From: Faecalibacterium sp. HTF-F
GTDB lineage: Bacteria > Bacillota > Clostridia > Oscillospirales > Ruminococcaceae
Assembly (NCBI RefSeq): GCF_023347535.1
Contig: NZ_CP094473.1
Location: 248,001-312,000, forward strand
Reading direction: 5' to 3'
DNA length: 64,000 nucleotides
Made by a program: the position numbers and the translations under genes. Position 1 is the first letter of the stretch. The number at the start of each line of letters is the position of its first letter. Under the pieces are notes generated by a model that saw only the letters and a list, made by a program, of their open reading frames with translations, did no database searches and was not told the origin of the DNA. Positions 1 to 6,981 of the stretch are shown here, one piece after another.

Positions 1-935
1 TGCAGCAGACCCGGGTCTCGGCGGCGCTGCCCTACTACCAACGCTTTCTCGCCGCCCTGCCGGACATCCCGGCCCTTGCCGCCTGCGGGGAGGAAAAGCT
101 GCACAAGCTGTGGGAGGGCCTTGGCTACTACAGCCGGGTGCGCAACCTGCAAAAGGCTGCACGCATCGTCTGCGAGCAGTACGGCGGACAGCTGCCCGCC
201 GACTACGATGCCCTGCGGGCCCTGCCCGGCATCGGGGACTACACGGCGGGGGCCATTGCCTCCATCAGCTTCGGCATCCCGGTGCCGGCGGTGGACGGAA
301 ATGTGCTGCGGGTGTTTTCCCGCCTGTACAACGACCCTGCCGTTGTCACCGAACCGGCGGTGAAAAAGGCCTTTACGGCCCGGGTCATGGAGCATCAGCC
401 GCCAGACGCTGCGGGCGACTACAATCAGGCCCTCATGGAGCTGGGGGCGCTGGTCTGTGTGCCGAACGGTGCGCCTTTGTGCGAAAAATGCCCGCTGGCG
501 GCAGTCTGCCGCGCCCGGGCGGCGGGCACCGCGCCGGAGCTGCCCCATAAGACTGCGCCAAAGCCCCGGCGCATGGAGCCGGTGACGCTGGCCCTGCTGG
601 AAAGCCCGGCGGGCTTCCTTTTGCAGCAGCGACCCGCAAAAGGCCTGCTGGCCGGGCTGTGGCAGCCGGTGCTGTGGGAGGGCGAAGCCCTTGCTGCCGG
701 AGAGGTCCTTGCCCGTCTGCGGGCCATGGGGCTGGACACGGGCTGCGCTGCGCCGGACGTCCTGCCCGCCGCAAAGCATATCTTCAGCCATATCGAGTGG
801 CACATGAGCGGCATCCTGCTGCATCTGCCTGCCCAGAGCGCCCCGGCGGGCTGCGTCTGGGCCAGCCGGGAAGCTTTGCAGGCGGAGTATACCCTGCCCG
901 GTGCATTTAAGTCATATAAGAAGCTTATGGTATGA
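1..935 (+). CDS. mutY: A/G-specific adenine glycosylase MutY, 5' end outside window
   Basis: MutY removes adenine mispaired with 8-oxoguanine in base excision repair. The reading frame is open from base 3 and the start codon lies upstream, so 310 residues are visible of a family usually 350-370 long. Seen: the helix-hairpin-helix LPGIGDYTAGAI (about nt 222-257), the catalytic Asp in VDGNVLRVFSR just after it, and the C-X6-C-X2-C-X5-C iron-sulfur ligands (about nt 456-509). The last 110 residues have the NUDIX-like 8-oxoG recognition layout (LLQQRPAKGLLAGLWQPV). The protein ends in a plain TAA-less TGA stop before a new promoter, so it is the last gene of its transcript here. Identification is secure. 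Confidence 0.95.
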   Translation, partial: QQTRVSAALPYYQRFLAALPDIPALAACGEEKLHKLWEGLGYYSRVRNLQKAARIVCEQYGGQLPADYDALRALPGIGDYTAGAIASISFGIPVPAVDGNVLRVFSRLYNDPAVVTEPAVKKAFTARVMEHQPPDAAGDYNQALMELGALVCVPNGAPLCEKCPLAAVCRARAAGTAPELPHKTAPKPRRMEPVTLALLESPAGFLLQQRPAKGLLAGLWQPVLWEGEALAAGEVLARLRAMGLDTGCAAPDVLPAAKHIFSHIEWHMSGILLHLPAQSAPAGCVWASREALQAEYTLPGAFKSYKKLMV

Positions 936-961
936 AATTTTGGCCTTTTTGACCTGAATGG

Positions 962-990
962 TTGTAATTTTTGACAGGAACGGGTATAAT
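962..990 (+). promoter_or_regulatory. Putative sigma-A promoter
   Basis: TTGTAA at 962-967 and a perfect TATAAT at 985-990 are separated by 17 bases and lie 66 bases before the small membrane protein gene. A TTGACA at 971-976 is too close to the -10 box to be its partner. Confidence 0.55.
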
Positions 991-1055
991 AAAAGCCAAC
1001 AAGCACTGGATAAAAGCTGAAACACCGTTTCAATCAAAAAGGAGTGTACGAACCT

Positions 1056-1259
1056 ATGAAGAAATCTTGCCTGGTCGCTGTGATCACTGTTCTGGCTGCT
1101 GTTGCCGGTGCCCTTGCCGCTGTTGCTGTTTATCTGCACCGCCGTGAGAAGGAACTGGACGAGTACGAGCGTCTGCTGTTCGGCGAGGACGATGCTGAGA
1201 CCGTTGAGCCCGCTGCTCCCGCTGAGGATTCTGCCCCTGCCGAGGACGCCGCAGAATAA
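1056..1259 (+). CDS. Small single-pass membrane protein, function unknown
   Basis: This 67-residue protein starts MKKSCLVAV, has one hydrophobic segment at about residues 5-23, a short basic stretch (HRREKE) and an acidic Ala/Glu/Pro-rich tail. The topology suggests an N-in anchor with a charged soluble tail, but no family is recognised. The ATG at 1056 is chosen over a GTG at 1044 because the AAAAAGGAG ribosome binding site at 1036-1044 overlaps the GTG and is well placed for the ATG. It has its own promoter (TATAAT at 985-990) and its own terminator (1284-1329), so it is a monocistronic unit and probably well expressed. It could equally be called a short lipoprotein-like anchor, although no lipobox is seen. 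Confidence 0.75.
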   Translation: MKKSCLVAVITVLAAVAGALAAVAVYLHRREKELDEYERLLFGEDDAETVEPAAPAEDSAPAEDAAE

Positions 1260-1283
1260 TCCCTGAACTGCAAAAGACCTTTC

Positions 1284-1329
1284 GGGCGCACCGGCAGTCT
1301 GCACAAGACTGTTTCGGTGCGCCCTTTTT
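1284..1329 (+). terminator. Rho-independent terminator
   Basis: A long two-part stem (GGGCGCACCG with CGGTGCGCCC, inner CAGTCT with AGACTG) is followed by TTTTT. It closes the small membrane protein transcript. Confidence 0.85.
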
Positions 1330-1392
1330 GTTACATAGAAGCTGTTTTTATCGGCGGGATGCAGAAAAACAGCGTTGCGGAAGGAGTACATC

Positions 1393-2697
1393 ATGAAGCG
1401 TTTTCTGCTCTGGCTCGTGGGTGTGGTGCTGGGCGTCGGGGTGTTTCTGGGCGCGGTGATGGGGGTGAGCTACGCCTTTACCACCGAGGGCAGCTGCCCG
1501 GACAGTGCGGCGCAGTTCGGCGGTGAAGCGCTGGAGAGCAACGGAGCCTGCTGGCAGGTGCCGCTAATCGGCGGACAGCTGGATAAGGTGTTCGCCAGCC
1601 CGGCGACCCTCACGGTGCAGAAGCTGGGCATCCTGTACACGGCCCACCCGGCCCTCACCCTGCCGGACTGGTCCGTCTATACCACCCTGACCATCCGGAC
1701 AGCTTCCGGCGAGACGGTGTTCACGGGCACCGCCAGTGAATACGAGAGCTTTCTGTTCCCGGCCAATGGCGAATACAAGGCTGAATTGACCGTCTGGCGG
1801 GTGCCGGAGGGCGGCACCGTGATGCAGTTCGAGGGCGGCAGCACCGGAGCTGTGCGCAGGAATCTGAGGCTGGAAAAGCCCGCAAAGCCCACCGGCTGGT
1901 ATCGTTATGCCTTCCGGTTCACCCTGCAGGCCAGCGCAGAGGCAGAGCTTTCGGCCGAGCGGGTAGAGCAGGGCGGCGTGGTGGGCCTGCGCATTTCCGG
2001 CATGACCGGCGATGCGGCCCCCACGGTGGAAACAGACCTCGGCAATGTGCAGTGCGTGCGTGCACCGGATGGCTGGCGGGCCTATATCCCGGCGGCTTAC
2101 AACGCTTCCTCCGGCGGGCATGAGGTGAACATCACGGTGAACGGCGAGACGGTCAGCCGCAGCATCGTCGTGCTGCCCAGAGATTTCGGCACGGTGGATG
2201 CGGAGCCGGAGCCGGATGCATCGGAAGCGGCGAACACCCAGTTCCGCAATGCGGTCTGGGGCCTGTACGAAGCACCTGCCCGGGAAAAGCTCTGGCAGGG
2301 CGGCTTTGTGAACCCTGTGGAAAGCTACACCACGCTGGTGGATTACGGTCAGGTCAGGGTGGCCAACGGCCGGCAGGGCAGCCGCTCCAACTCCACAAAG
2401 CTCTACACCATTCCCGGCGAGCCCTGCCGCGCCCCGGCAAACGGCGTGGTGGTGCTGGCCGCAGAGCTGGCCCTCACCGGAAACACGGTGGTCATTGACC
2501 ACGGCTGCGGGATGCGCAGCTACCTGTATGGGCTGCAGGCACTTTCTGTCTCTGCCGGGCAGACGGTGGAAAAGGGGCAGGCCGTGGGCGTGCTGGGCGA
2601 GGAGCTGACCATGGACTTCAAGCTTGGCAGCAAGAGCGTGAACCCATGGCCGCTGTTCCAGACCTCCGGCGGTTTGTTCTGGAAGGAGAACGGCTGA
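1393..2697 (+). CDS. Membrane-anchored M23/LytM-like protein, probably catalytically inactive
   Basis: The 434-residue protein has an N-terminal signal anchor (residues 3-28), about 270 residues with beta-rich, Ig-like character, and a C-terminal segment (from about residue 315) that resembles the LytM/M23 fold: PANGVVVLA, then VVIDHGCGMRSYLYGL, then AGQTVEKGQAVG. M23 peptidases need a zinc-binding H-x3-D in the first motif and H-x-H in the last. Here the first position reads SRSNSTKLYTIPG and the last LTMDFKLG, so the metal ligands are absent. By analogy with known degenerate LytM factors it may regulate another cell-wall enzyme (inference). The ATG at 1393 follows GGAAGGAG at 1379-1386. An in-frame TTG at 1375 lies upstream of that ribosome binding site and is rejected as start. 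Confidence 0.75.
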   Translation: MKRFLLWLVGVVLGVGVFLGAVMGVSYAFTTEGSCPDSAAQFGGEALESNGACWQVPLIGGQLDKVFASPATLTVQKLGILYTAHPALTLPDWSVYTTLTIRTASGETVFTGTASEYESFLFPANGEYKAELTVWRVPEGGTVMQFEGGSTGAVRRNLRLEKPAKPTGWYRYAFRFTLQASAEAELSAERVEQGGVVGLRISGMTGDAAPTVETDLGNVQCVRAPDGWRAYIPAAYNASSGGHEVNITVNGETVSRSIVVLPRDFGTVDAEPEPDASEAANTQFRNAVWGLYEAPAREKLWQGGFVNPVESYTTLVDYGQVRVANGRQGSRSNSTKLYTIPGEPCRAPANGVVVLAAELALTGNTVVIDHGCGMRSYLYGLQALSVSAGQTVEKGQAVGVLGEELTMDFKLGSKSVNPWPLFQTSGGLFWKENG

Positions 2698-2706
2698 CGA
2701 TCTTAA

Positions 2707-2949
2707 ATGGCCTCCGCTTTGCTCTGGCCATAAACAGCGGAATTTTTATTTTTATAAGAGCAATGCCGGACGGCCTGCGGGCTGTCCGGCATTGCATTTT
2801 CACAGAAAGAATCATAAAGAAAAACGGCATCATCTGCCGGTTTCGATCTTTTGCGTGAAAAAAGGGTCCTGAAAAGCCCGCAGGCTTTTCAGAACCCAAA
2901 CATAAAAGAATAATTCCTCTAAATATGGCCAGAGCGAAGCGGAGGCCAT
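2707..2949. repeat. MITE-like palindromic element with 25-bp terminal inverted repeats
   Basis: Bases 2707-2731 and 2925-2949 form terminal inverted repeats that match at 24 of 25 positions, each itself bounded by ATGGCC/GGCCAT. Inside lie two GC-rich hairpins with a CCTGCGGG or CCCGCAGG loop region and symmetric TTTTCAC / GTGAAAA blocks around a core. The same design, as a half element, recurs at 34110-34221. It fills the space between the M23-like gene and the aldo/keto reductase and carries no convincing gene. Both hairpins could act as terminators for the convergent neighbours. Confidence 0.75.
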
Positions 2950-2965
2950 TCAAATGGTCAACCCA

Positions 2966-3949
2966 TCAGGAAATAGCATCCACGTCCCACTTCATGCGGA
3001 CGGCATCGGCACCGTCCAGCTTGATGTTCAGCGCACCGGCGTTGTCCATCACCTGCTGCGGGGTGCGGGCACCGCACAGCACATGCAGGCCCGGGATCAT
3101 GCGGGCGGTCAGGGCAATGACCAGCTGTGCCAGAGAGCAGTCGTATTTTTCGGTCAGGTCGCCCCACTTTGCCAGCATGTCCAGCGCCTGTGCCCGGCGA
3201 GCGGGCTGGAAGCTGGGGTTGGAGTTGCGGGTGCTGCCCTCGGGATAGGTGGTGTCCATGGTCACCTTGCCGGTCAGCAGGCCCTGCTCCAGCGGAGAGT
3301 ATGCCTGCACCGAAACGCCCAGCTCCCTGCAGGTGGGCAGCAGCTGCTTTTCCACGCGGCGGGTCAGCAGGCTGTACTTTTCCTGAATGACGTCCAGCTG
3401 ACCATACTTGCAGTAGCCGCGGATGATGTCCGCAGTGACATTGGAAGCACCGATGGCCCGGATCTTGCCCTGCTCCTTCAGCTTCATCATGGCCTCCACC
3501 GTCTCTTCCAGCGGGTAGATGCCGAAATCGGGGCTCTGCCAGTGGGTGTACAGCACATCCAGATGATCGGTGTGCAGGCGGCGCAGGCTGTCCTCCACAT
3601 CCTCGATGATGCTCTGGGCAGACAGGTCACGGTAGACGGCAGTGCCGTCCACGACCTTGTGCAGCACCGGCGTCTCGTGCCGCCACTCCAGACCGCACTT
3701 GGTGGAAAGCACCACCTTGTCGCGGTCGATGTGCTTCATGGCCTCGCCCACCACGGTCTCGCTGTGGTACAGGCCGTAGATGGGAGCGGTGTCGATCCAC
3801 TGGATGCCCTGCTCCACAGCAGTCTGGATGGCCTTTACCGACAGGGCGTCGTCGTTGTCGCCCCACCAGGAGCCGCCGCCGATGGCCCAGGTGCCCATGC
3901 CCAGAAACGGCACCTGAATGCCGCTTTTGCCAATGTTGATGTTTTGCAT
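2966..3949 (-). CDS. Aldo/keto reductase
   Basis: An NADPH-dependent oxidoreductase of the aldo/keto reductase superfamily, 327 residues, a normal length for the (beta/alpha)8 barrel. The catalytic tetrad is visible: Asp in WIDTAPIYG with its Tyr, Lys in LSTKCG, and His in LYTHWQ. The cofactor-binding end includes the GASN and SPLEQGLLTGK segments typical of YajO/YghZ-like members. The physiological substrate cannot be told from sequence. The start at 3949 (MQNINIG) is preferred because a GGAGGG motif lies 5-10 bases upstream. An in-frame ATG at 3964 overlaps that motif. The gene converges on the MITE-like element and has no operon partner. Confidence 0.9.
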   Translation of the reverse strand: MQNINIGKSGIQVPFLGMGTWAIGGGSWWGDNDDALSVKAIQTAVEQGIQWIDTAPIYGLYHSETVVGEAMKHIDRDKVVLSTKCGLEWRHETPVLHKVVDGTAVYRDLSAQSIIEDVEDSLRRLHTDHLDVLYTHWQSPDFGIYPLEETVEAMMKLKEQGKIRAIGASNVTADIIRGYCKYGQLDVIQEKYSLLTRRVEKQLLPTCRELGVSVQAYSPLEQGLLTGKVTMDTTYPEGSTRNSNPSFQPARRAQALDMLAKWGDLTEKYDCSLAQLVIALTARMIPGLHVLCGARTPQQVMDNAGALNIKLDGADAVRMKWDVDAIS

Positions 3950-4038
3950 ATACTTTCCCTCCATGCCAGCAGTGTTCCCCGCAATGGGAGCATCTCATTC
4001 CGTAACTGGCATTCTTTGTTGTATTTTTTGTGCTTTAT

Positions 4039-4084
4039 GAAAAAAGAGCCGCAGCTGCAGGATATTCCCGCACCGCAGCTCTCT
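4039..4084 (-). terminator. Terminator of prfC
   Basis: Read leftward, a long imperfect stem (AGAGCTGCGG... with ...GCAGCTGCGGCTCT) is followed by TTTTTT, directly after the prfC stop codon. Confidence 0.75.
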
Positions 4085-4090
4085 TTCAAC

Positions 4091-5695
4091 TCAGATATTG
4101 CCGAACTCGCTCAGTTTCAGCGTTTCGTTGTGGGTCTCGGCCCAGCGCACGGCCCAGTCAGAGGTGAACAGCAGCAGGCGGTTGCCCTTCATATCCTCCA
4201 CAGCCTTGGTGTCGCTGGTCAGGTCCAGATCCCGCAGGTTGTAGGTGTCGGGGTCGTTCTGCACCCAGCGCAGCTGCTCAAAGGGCAGCTGCTGCATCCG
4301 GATCTCCACGTTGTACTCGGTGTTCAGGCGGTACTCCAGCACTTCCAGCTGCAGCACGCCGACCACACCGACCACCACTTCTTCCATGCCGCCGCCCACT
4401 TCGCGGAAGATCTGGATGGCGCCCTCCTGCGCGATCTGCTCCATGCCCTTCACGAACTGCTTGCGCTTCATGGTGTCCTTCTGTTCAATGCGGGCAAAGT
4501 GCTCCGGGGAGAAGGTGGGGATGCCCGCAAACTGGACCTTCTTTTTGCCGGTGCACAGGGTGTCGCCGATGGAGAAGATGCCCGGGTCGAACAGGCCGAT
4601 GATATCACCGGCGTATGCCTCGTCCACGATGGCGCGATCCTGCGCCATCAGCTGGGTGCCGGTGGCCAGCTTGATGTTCTTGCCCTCCTGCACATGGAAG
4701 GCCTCCATGCCGCGCTCGAACTTGCCGGAGCAGATGCGCATAAAGGCGATGCGGTCGCGGTGGGCCTTGTTCATGTTGGCCTGGATCTTAAAGATGAATG
4801 CCGAGAACTCGTCGCGGCAGGGGTCCACGGTCTCGCCGGTCAGGCTGTCCACGCGGGCCAGCGGGGTGGGGGTGAGCCGCAGGAAGTTCTCCAGAAAAGG
4901 CTCCACGCCAAAGTTGGTCAGGGCAGAACCAAAGAACACGGGGCTCAGCTCGCCGCGCAGCACCTTGTCGAGGTCAAATTCCTCGGCAGCGCCGTCCAAC
5001 AGCTCGATCTCATCCACCAGCTGCTGGTGCAGGTAGGGGGTGAGCAGCTCGTCCAGTGCGGGATCGCCCAGCTCGGCCTCGGTCTCATCCACCTTCTTCA
5101 CGCCGTTGGCGCGGCCGTCGCTGGAAAATGCCAGCACCTTGCGGGTGTTGCGGTCGAACACACCCTTGAACTCCTTGCCGCAGCCGATGGGCCAGTTCAT
5201 GGGGTAGGTCTTGATGCCCAAAATCTCCTCAATGTTCTCCATCAGCTCAAAGGGGTCGCGGGCTTCGCGGTCCATCTTGTTGACGAAGGTGAAGATGGGG
5301 ATGTGGCGCAGGGTGCACACCTTGAACAGCTTGATGGTCTGTGCCTCAACGCCCTTTGCGGCGTCGATGACCATGACGGCAGAGTCTGCCGCCATCAGGG
5401 TGCGGTAGGTATCCTCCGAGAAGTCCTGATGGCCCGGGGTGTCCAGAATGTTCACGCACTTGCCCGCGTAGTTGAACTGCAGGACAGAGGAGGTGACGGA
5501 AATACCGCGCTGCTTCTCAATGTCCATCCAGTCGGACACGGCATGCTTTGCGCTCTGCTTGCCCTTGACGGAGCCTGCCTGATTGATGGCTCCGCCGTAC
5601 AGCAGCAGCTTTTCGGTCAGAGTGGTCTTACCGGCGTCGGGATGGCTGATGATCGCAAACGTCCGGCGGCGCTCGATTTCTTCACGATTTGTCAT
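4091..5695 (-). CDS. prfC: Peptide chain release factor 3 (RF3)
   Basis: RF3 is a ribosomal GTPase that ejects RF1/RF2 after peptide release. The 534 residues match the family length. Seen in order: the G1 P-loop SHPDAGKTTLTEK (about residues 16-28), switch I RGISVTSS, G3 DTPGHQDFSEDT, G4 NKMDREARDPF, then domain II/III sequence with KLATGTQLMAQDR. The RF3-specific GKEFKGVFDR segment separates it from EF-G and TetM-type proteins. The ATG at 5695 follows GGAGAA at good spacing. It is transcribed alone from a promoter at 5884-5912, through a 136-bp palindromic repeat that therefore sits in its 5' untranslated leader, and ends at the terminator 4039-4084. Confidence 0.95.
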   Translation of the reverse strand: MTNREEIERRRTFAIISHPDAGKTTLTEKLLLYGGAINQAGSVKGKQSAKHAVSDWMDIEKQRGISVTSSVLQFNYAGKCVNILDTPGHQDFSEDTYRTLMAADSAVMVIDAAKGVEAQTIKLFKVCTLRHIPIFTFVNKMDREARDPFELMENIEEILGIKTYPMNWPIGCGKEFKGVFDRNTRKVLAFSSDGRANGVKKVDETEAELGDPALDELLTPYLHQQLVDEIELLDGAAEEFDLDKVLRGELSPVFFGSALTNFGVEPFLENFLRLTPTPLARVDSLTGETVDPCRDEFSAFIFKIQANMNKAHRDRIAFMRICSGKFERGMEAFHVQEGKNIKLATGTQLMAQDRAIVDEAYAGDIIGLFDPGIFSIGDTLCTGKKKVQFAGIPTFSPEHFARIEQKDTMKRKQFVKGMEQIAQEGAIQIFREVGGGMEEVVVGVVGVLQLEVLEYRLNTEYNVEIRMQQLPFEQLRWVQNDPDTYNLRDLDLTSDTKAVEDMKGNRLLLFTSDWAVRWAETHNETLKLSEFGNI

Positions 5696-5721
5696 AAACT
5701 ATTATTTCTCCTGAAAACGGC

Positions 5722-5857
5722 CTCGCCCTCTCCGTCATTGCTCACGCAATGCCACCTCCCCCAAAGTGGGAGGCTTTGGCAGTCCCCGCAGACTTTTCGG
5801 TTTTGCCAAGGGCTCTCCCTTTGGGAGAGCTGGCGCGTCAGCGCCTGAGAGGGCGAG
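5722..5857. repeat. CCCTCTC-type palindromic intergenic repeat, copy 1 (long form)
   Basis: The ends CTCGCCCTCTC (5722-5732) and GAGAGGGCGAG (5847-5857) are perfect inverted repeats. Internally there are small hairpins (ACCTCCCCCAAAGTGGGAGG and GGGCTCTCCCTTTGGGAGAG). A TTTTGCCAAGGGCT block is shared with the copies at 15752 and 22065. It lies in the prfC leader. Confidence 0.85.
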
Positions 5858-5883
5858 CTATCTTTTTTACACATACGCACCCT

Positions 5884-5912
5884 ATTTTATCCGAAAACGC
5901 TCCATAATGCAA
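5884..5912 (-). promoter_or_regulatory. Putative prfC promoter
   Basis: Read leftward, TTGCAT (5912-5907) and TAAAAT (5889-5884) are 17 bases apart. Transcription would start near 5877, giving a leader of about 180 bases that contains repeat copy 1. Confidence 0.55.
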
Positions 5913-5921
5913 GTGTTTTCG

Positions 5922-6788
5922 TTATTTTTTCAGGATGATGCAGGGCAGAGGTGCGGTTTCGGCCCAGTTGGCAAAATCACACACCAGAACGGTAAAACTT
6001 TTGAGCGGAAGTGCCCGGAGATATTCCAGCACCGTCTGCTTTTCGTCTGTGCCGATGACCTGCCCGCTGTAGAGGATGGCGCTCACCACGCCGCCGGGCC
6101 GCACGGCTTCCAAAGCCGCCTGCAGGGCGGGGATGCTGCTGCTTGCCGTGGAGAACACTGCGTGGTCGGCCCCGGGTAGCCAGCCAAAGTTGAACATCAC
6201 CGCATCTGCCGTGCCGGGCTGCACAAACTGTAAAAGGTCTGTGTGGCTTTGGCAGTGCAGCTCATACCGGGCGGCAGGCACGCCCAGCTGCTCCAGATGC
6301 TTCCGGGTGGATGCAATGGCCTCGGGCTGGATGTCGAAGCCCAGCACCCTGCCCTCCGGGGCGGTGAGTCCGCACAGGAAGGCTGTGTCGCCGCCGTTGC
6401 CGCAGGTGGCATCGATGCAAAGGCGCGGGCGGCCCAGCCGTGCGGCTAAAAAGTCCTGCACGAACCGGACTGCTGTCAGGTCCGGGGTGCGGCGGCGCAC
6501 CAGCTGCGGCCCCTCTGCCGCAAAGCCGAACCTTGCCCAGAACGCAAGCTCTGCGGCATCGGCGGGCAGCGGGGCGGTGAACACCGTGGCCTGCTCGCGG
6601 TCATATCCGGCAAAGCTGCGCAAGATTTCTTTTAGAAAATAGGAACCGTACCCTTTGCGCCGCCACTGGGGCTGGATGCAAAGGGCGGCGATGGCGGCCC
6701 CCTTCGGGGCCGGGGTCAGGGTGCAAAAGCCGATCTGTGTTTTCTCTTTGTAAAGGGCAAAGCCCTCCTTCGTGCGGTGCAGCTCCAT
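5922..6788 (-). CDS. GNAT acetyltransferase - MnmM/YtqB-type tRNA methyltransferase fusion
   Basis: A 288-residue protein with two domains. Residues 1-100 look like a GNAT N-acetyltransferase: IAALCIQPQWRRKGYGSYFLKEIL is the acetyl-CoA-binding motif A (about residues 33-56). Residues 108-288 match the YtqB family (MnmM), known to methylate the 5-aminomethyl-2-thiouridine wobble base of tRNA: D126ATCGNGGDTAFL is the SAM-binding motif, followed by VLGFDIQPEA and FNFGWLPGAD. YtqB is normally a stand-alone protein of about 190 residues, so the N-terminal GNAT is an addition. The acetyl acceptor is unknown, and a role in the same tRNA modification is inference. A TTGACA-17-TATTTT promoter (6844-6816) and AGGAGGG ribosome binding site precede it. 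It is transcribed alone. Confidence 0.85.
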   Translation of the reverse strand: MELHRTKEGFALYKEKTQIGFCTLTPAPKGAAIAALCIQPQWRRKGYGSYFLKEILRSFAGYDREQATVFTAPLPADAAELAFWARFGFAAEGPQLVRRRTPDLTAVRFVQDFLAARLGRPRLCIDATCGNGGDTAFLCGLTAPEGRVLGFDIQPEAIASTRKHLEQLGVPAARYELHCQSHTDLLQFVQPGTADAVMFNFGWLPGADHAVFSTASSSIPALQAALEAVRPGGVVSAILYSGQVIGTDEKQTVLEYLRALPLKSFTVLVCDFANWAETAPLPCIILKK

Positions 6789-6815
6789 GGTGTGTTCCCT
6801 CCTGAATCTGCTTCT

Positions 6816-6844
6816 AAAATAGCAAGTGCGGGGGCTGCTGTCAA
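6816..6844 (-). promoter_or_regulatory. Promoter of the GNAT-MnmM fusion gene
   Basis: Read leftward, a perfect TTGACA (6844-6839) and TATTTT (6821-6816) are 17 bases apart, 28 bases before the start codon. Confidence 0.65.
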
Positions 6845-6981
6845 GGGCAGAAAGTGTGTCTTTATTTCACAGTTTCTTCACTGCGCAAGCGATTGATTTT
6901 CACAATTGTCCGCTACAATGAGAACAGTTCAAAGGAGCATGGCTCCTGTGGGCAGATCCTCTACGGAAAGGAAGTATCAAC

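Noticed and set aside
971..990. TTGACA at 971-976 as -35 partner of TATAAT at 985-990
   Set aside because: The spacer would be only 8 bases. TTGTAA at 962-967 has a 17-base spacer instead.
2954..5848. A 964-codon open frame on the plus strand across the aldo/keto reductase and prfC genes
   Set aside because: It runs antisense to two well-identified genes and has no ribosome binding site or recognisable domain. High GC makes long empty frames common here.
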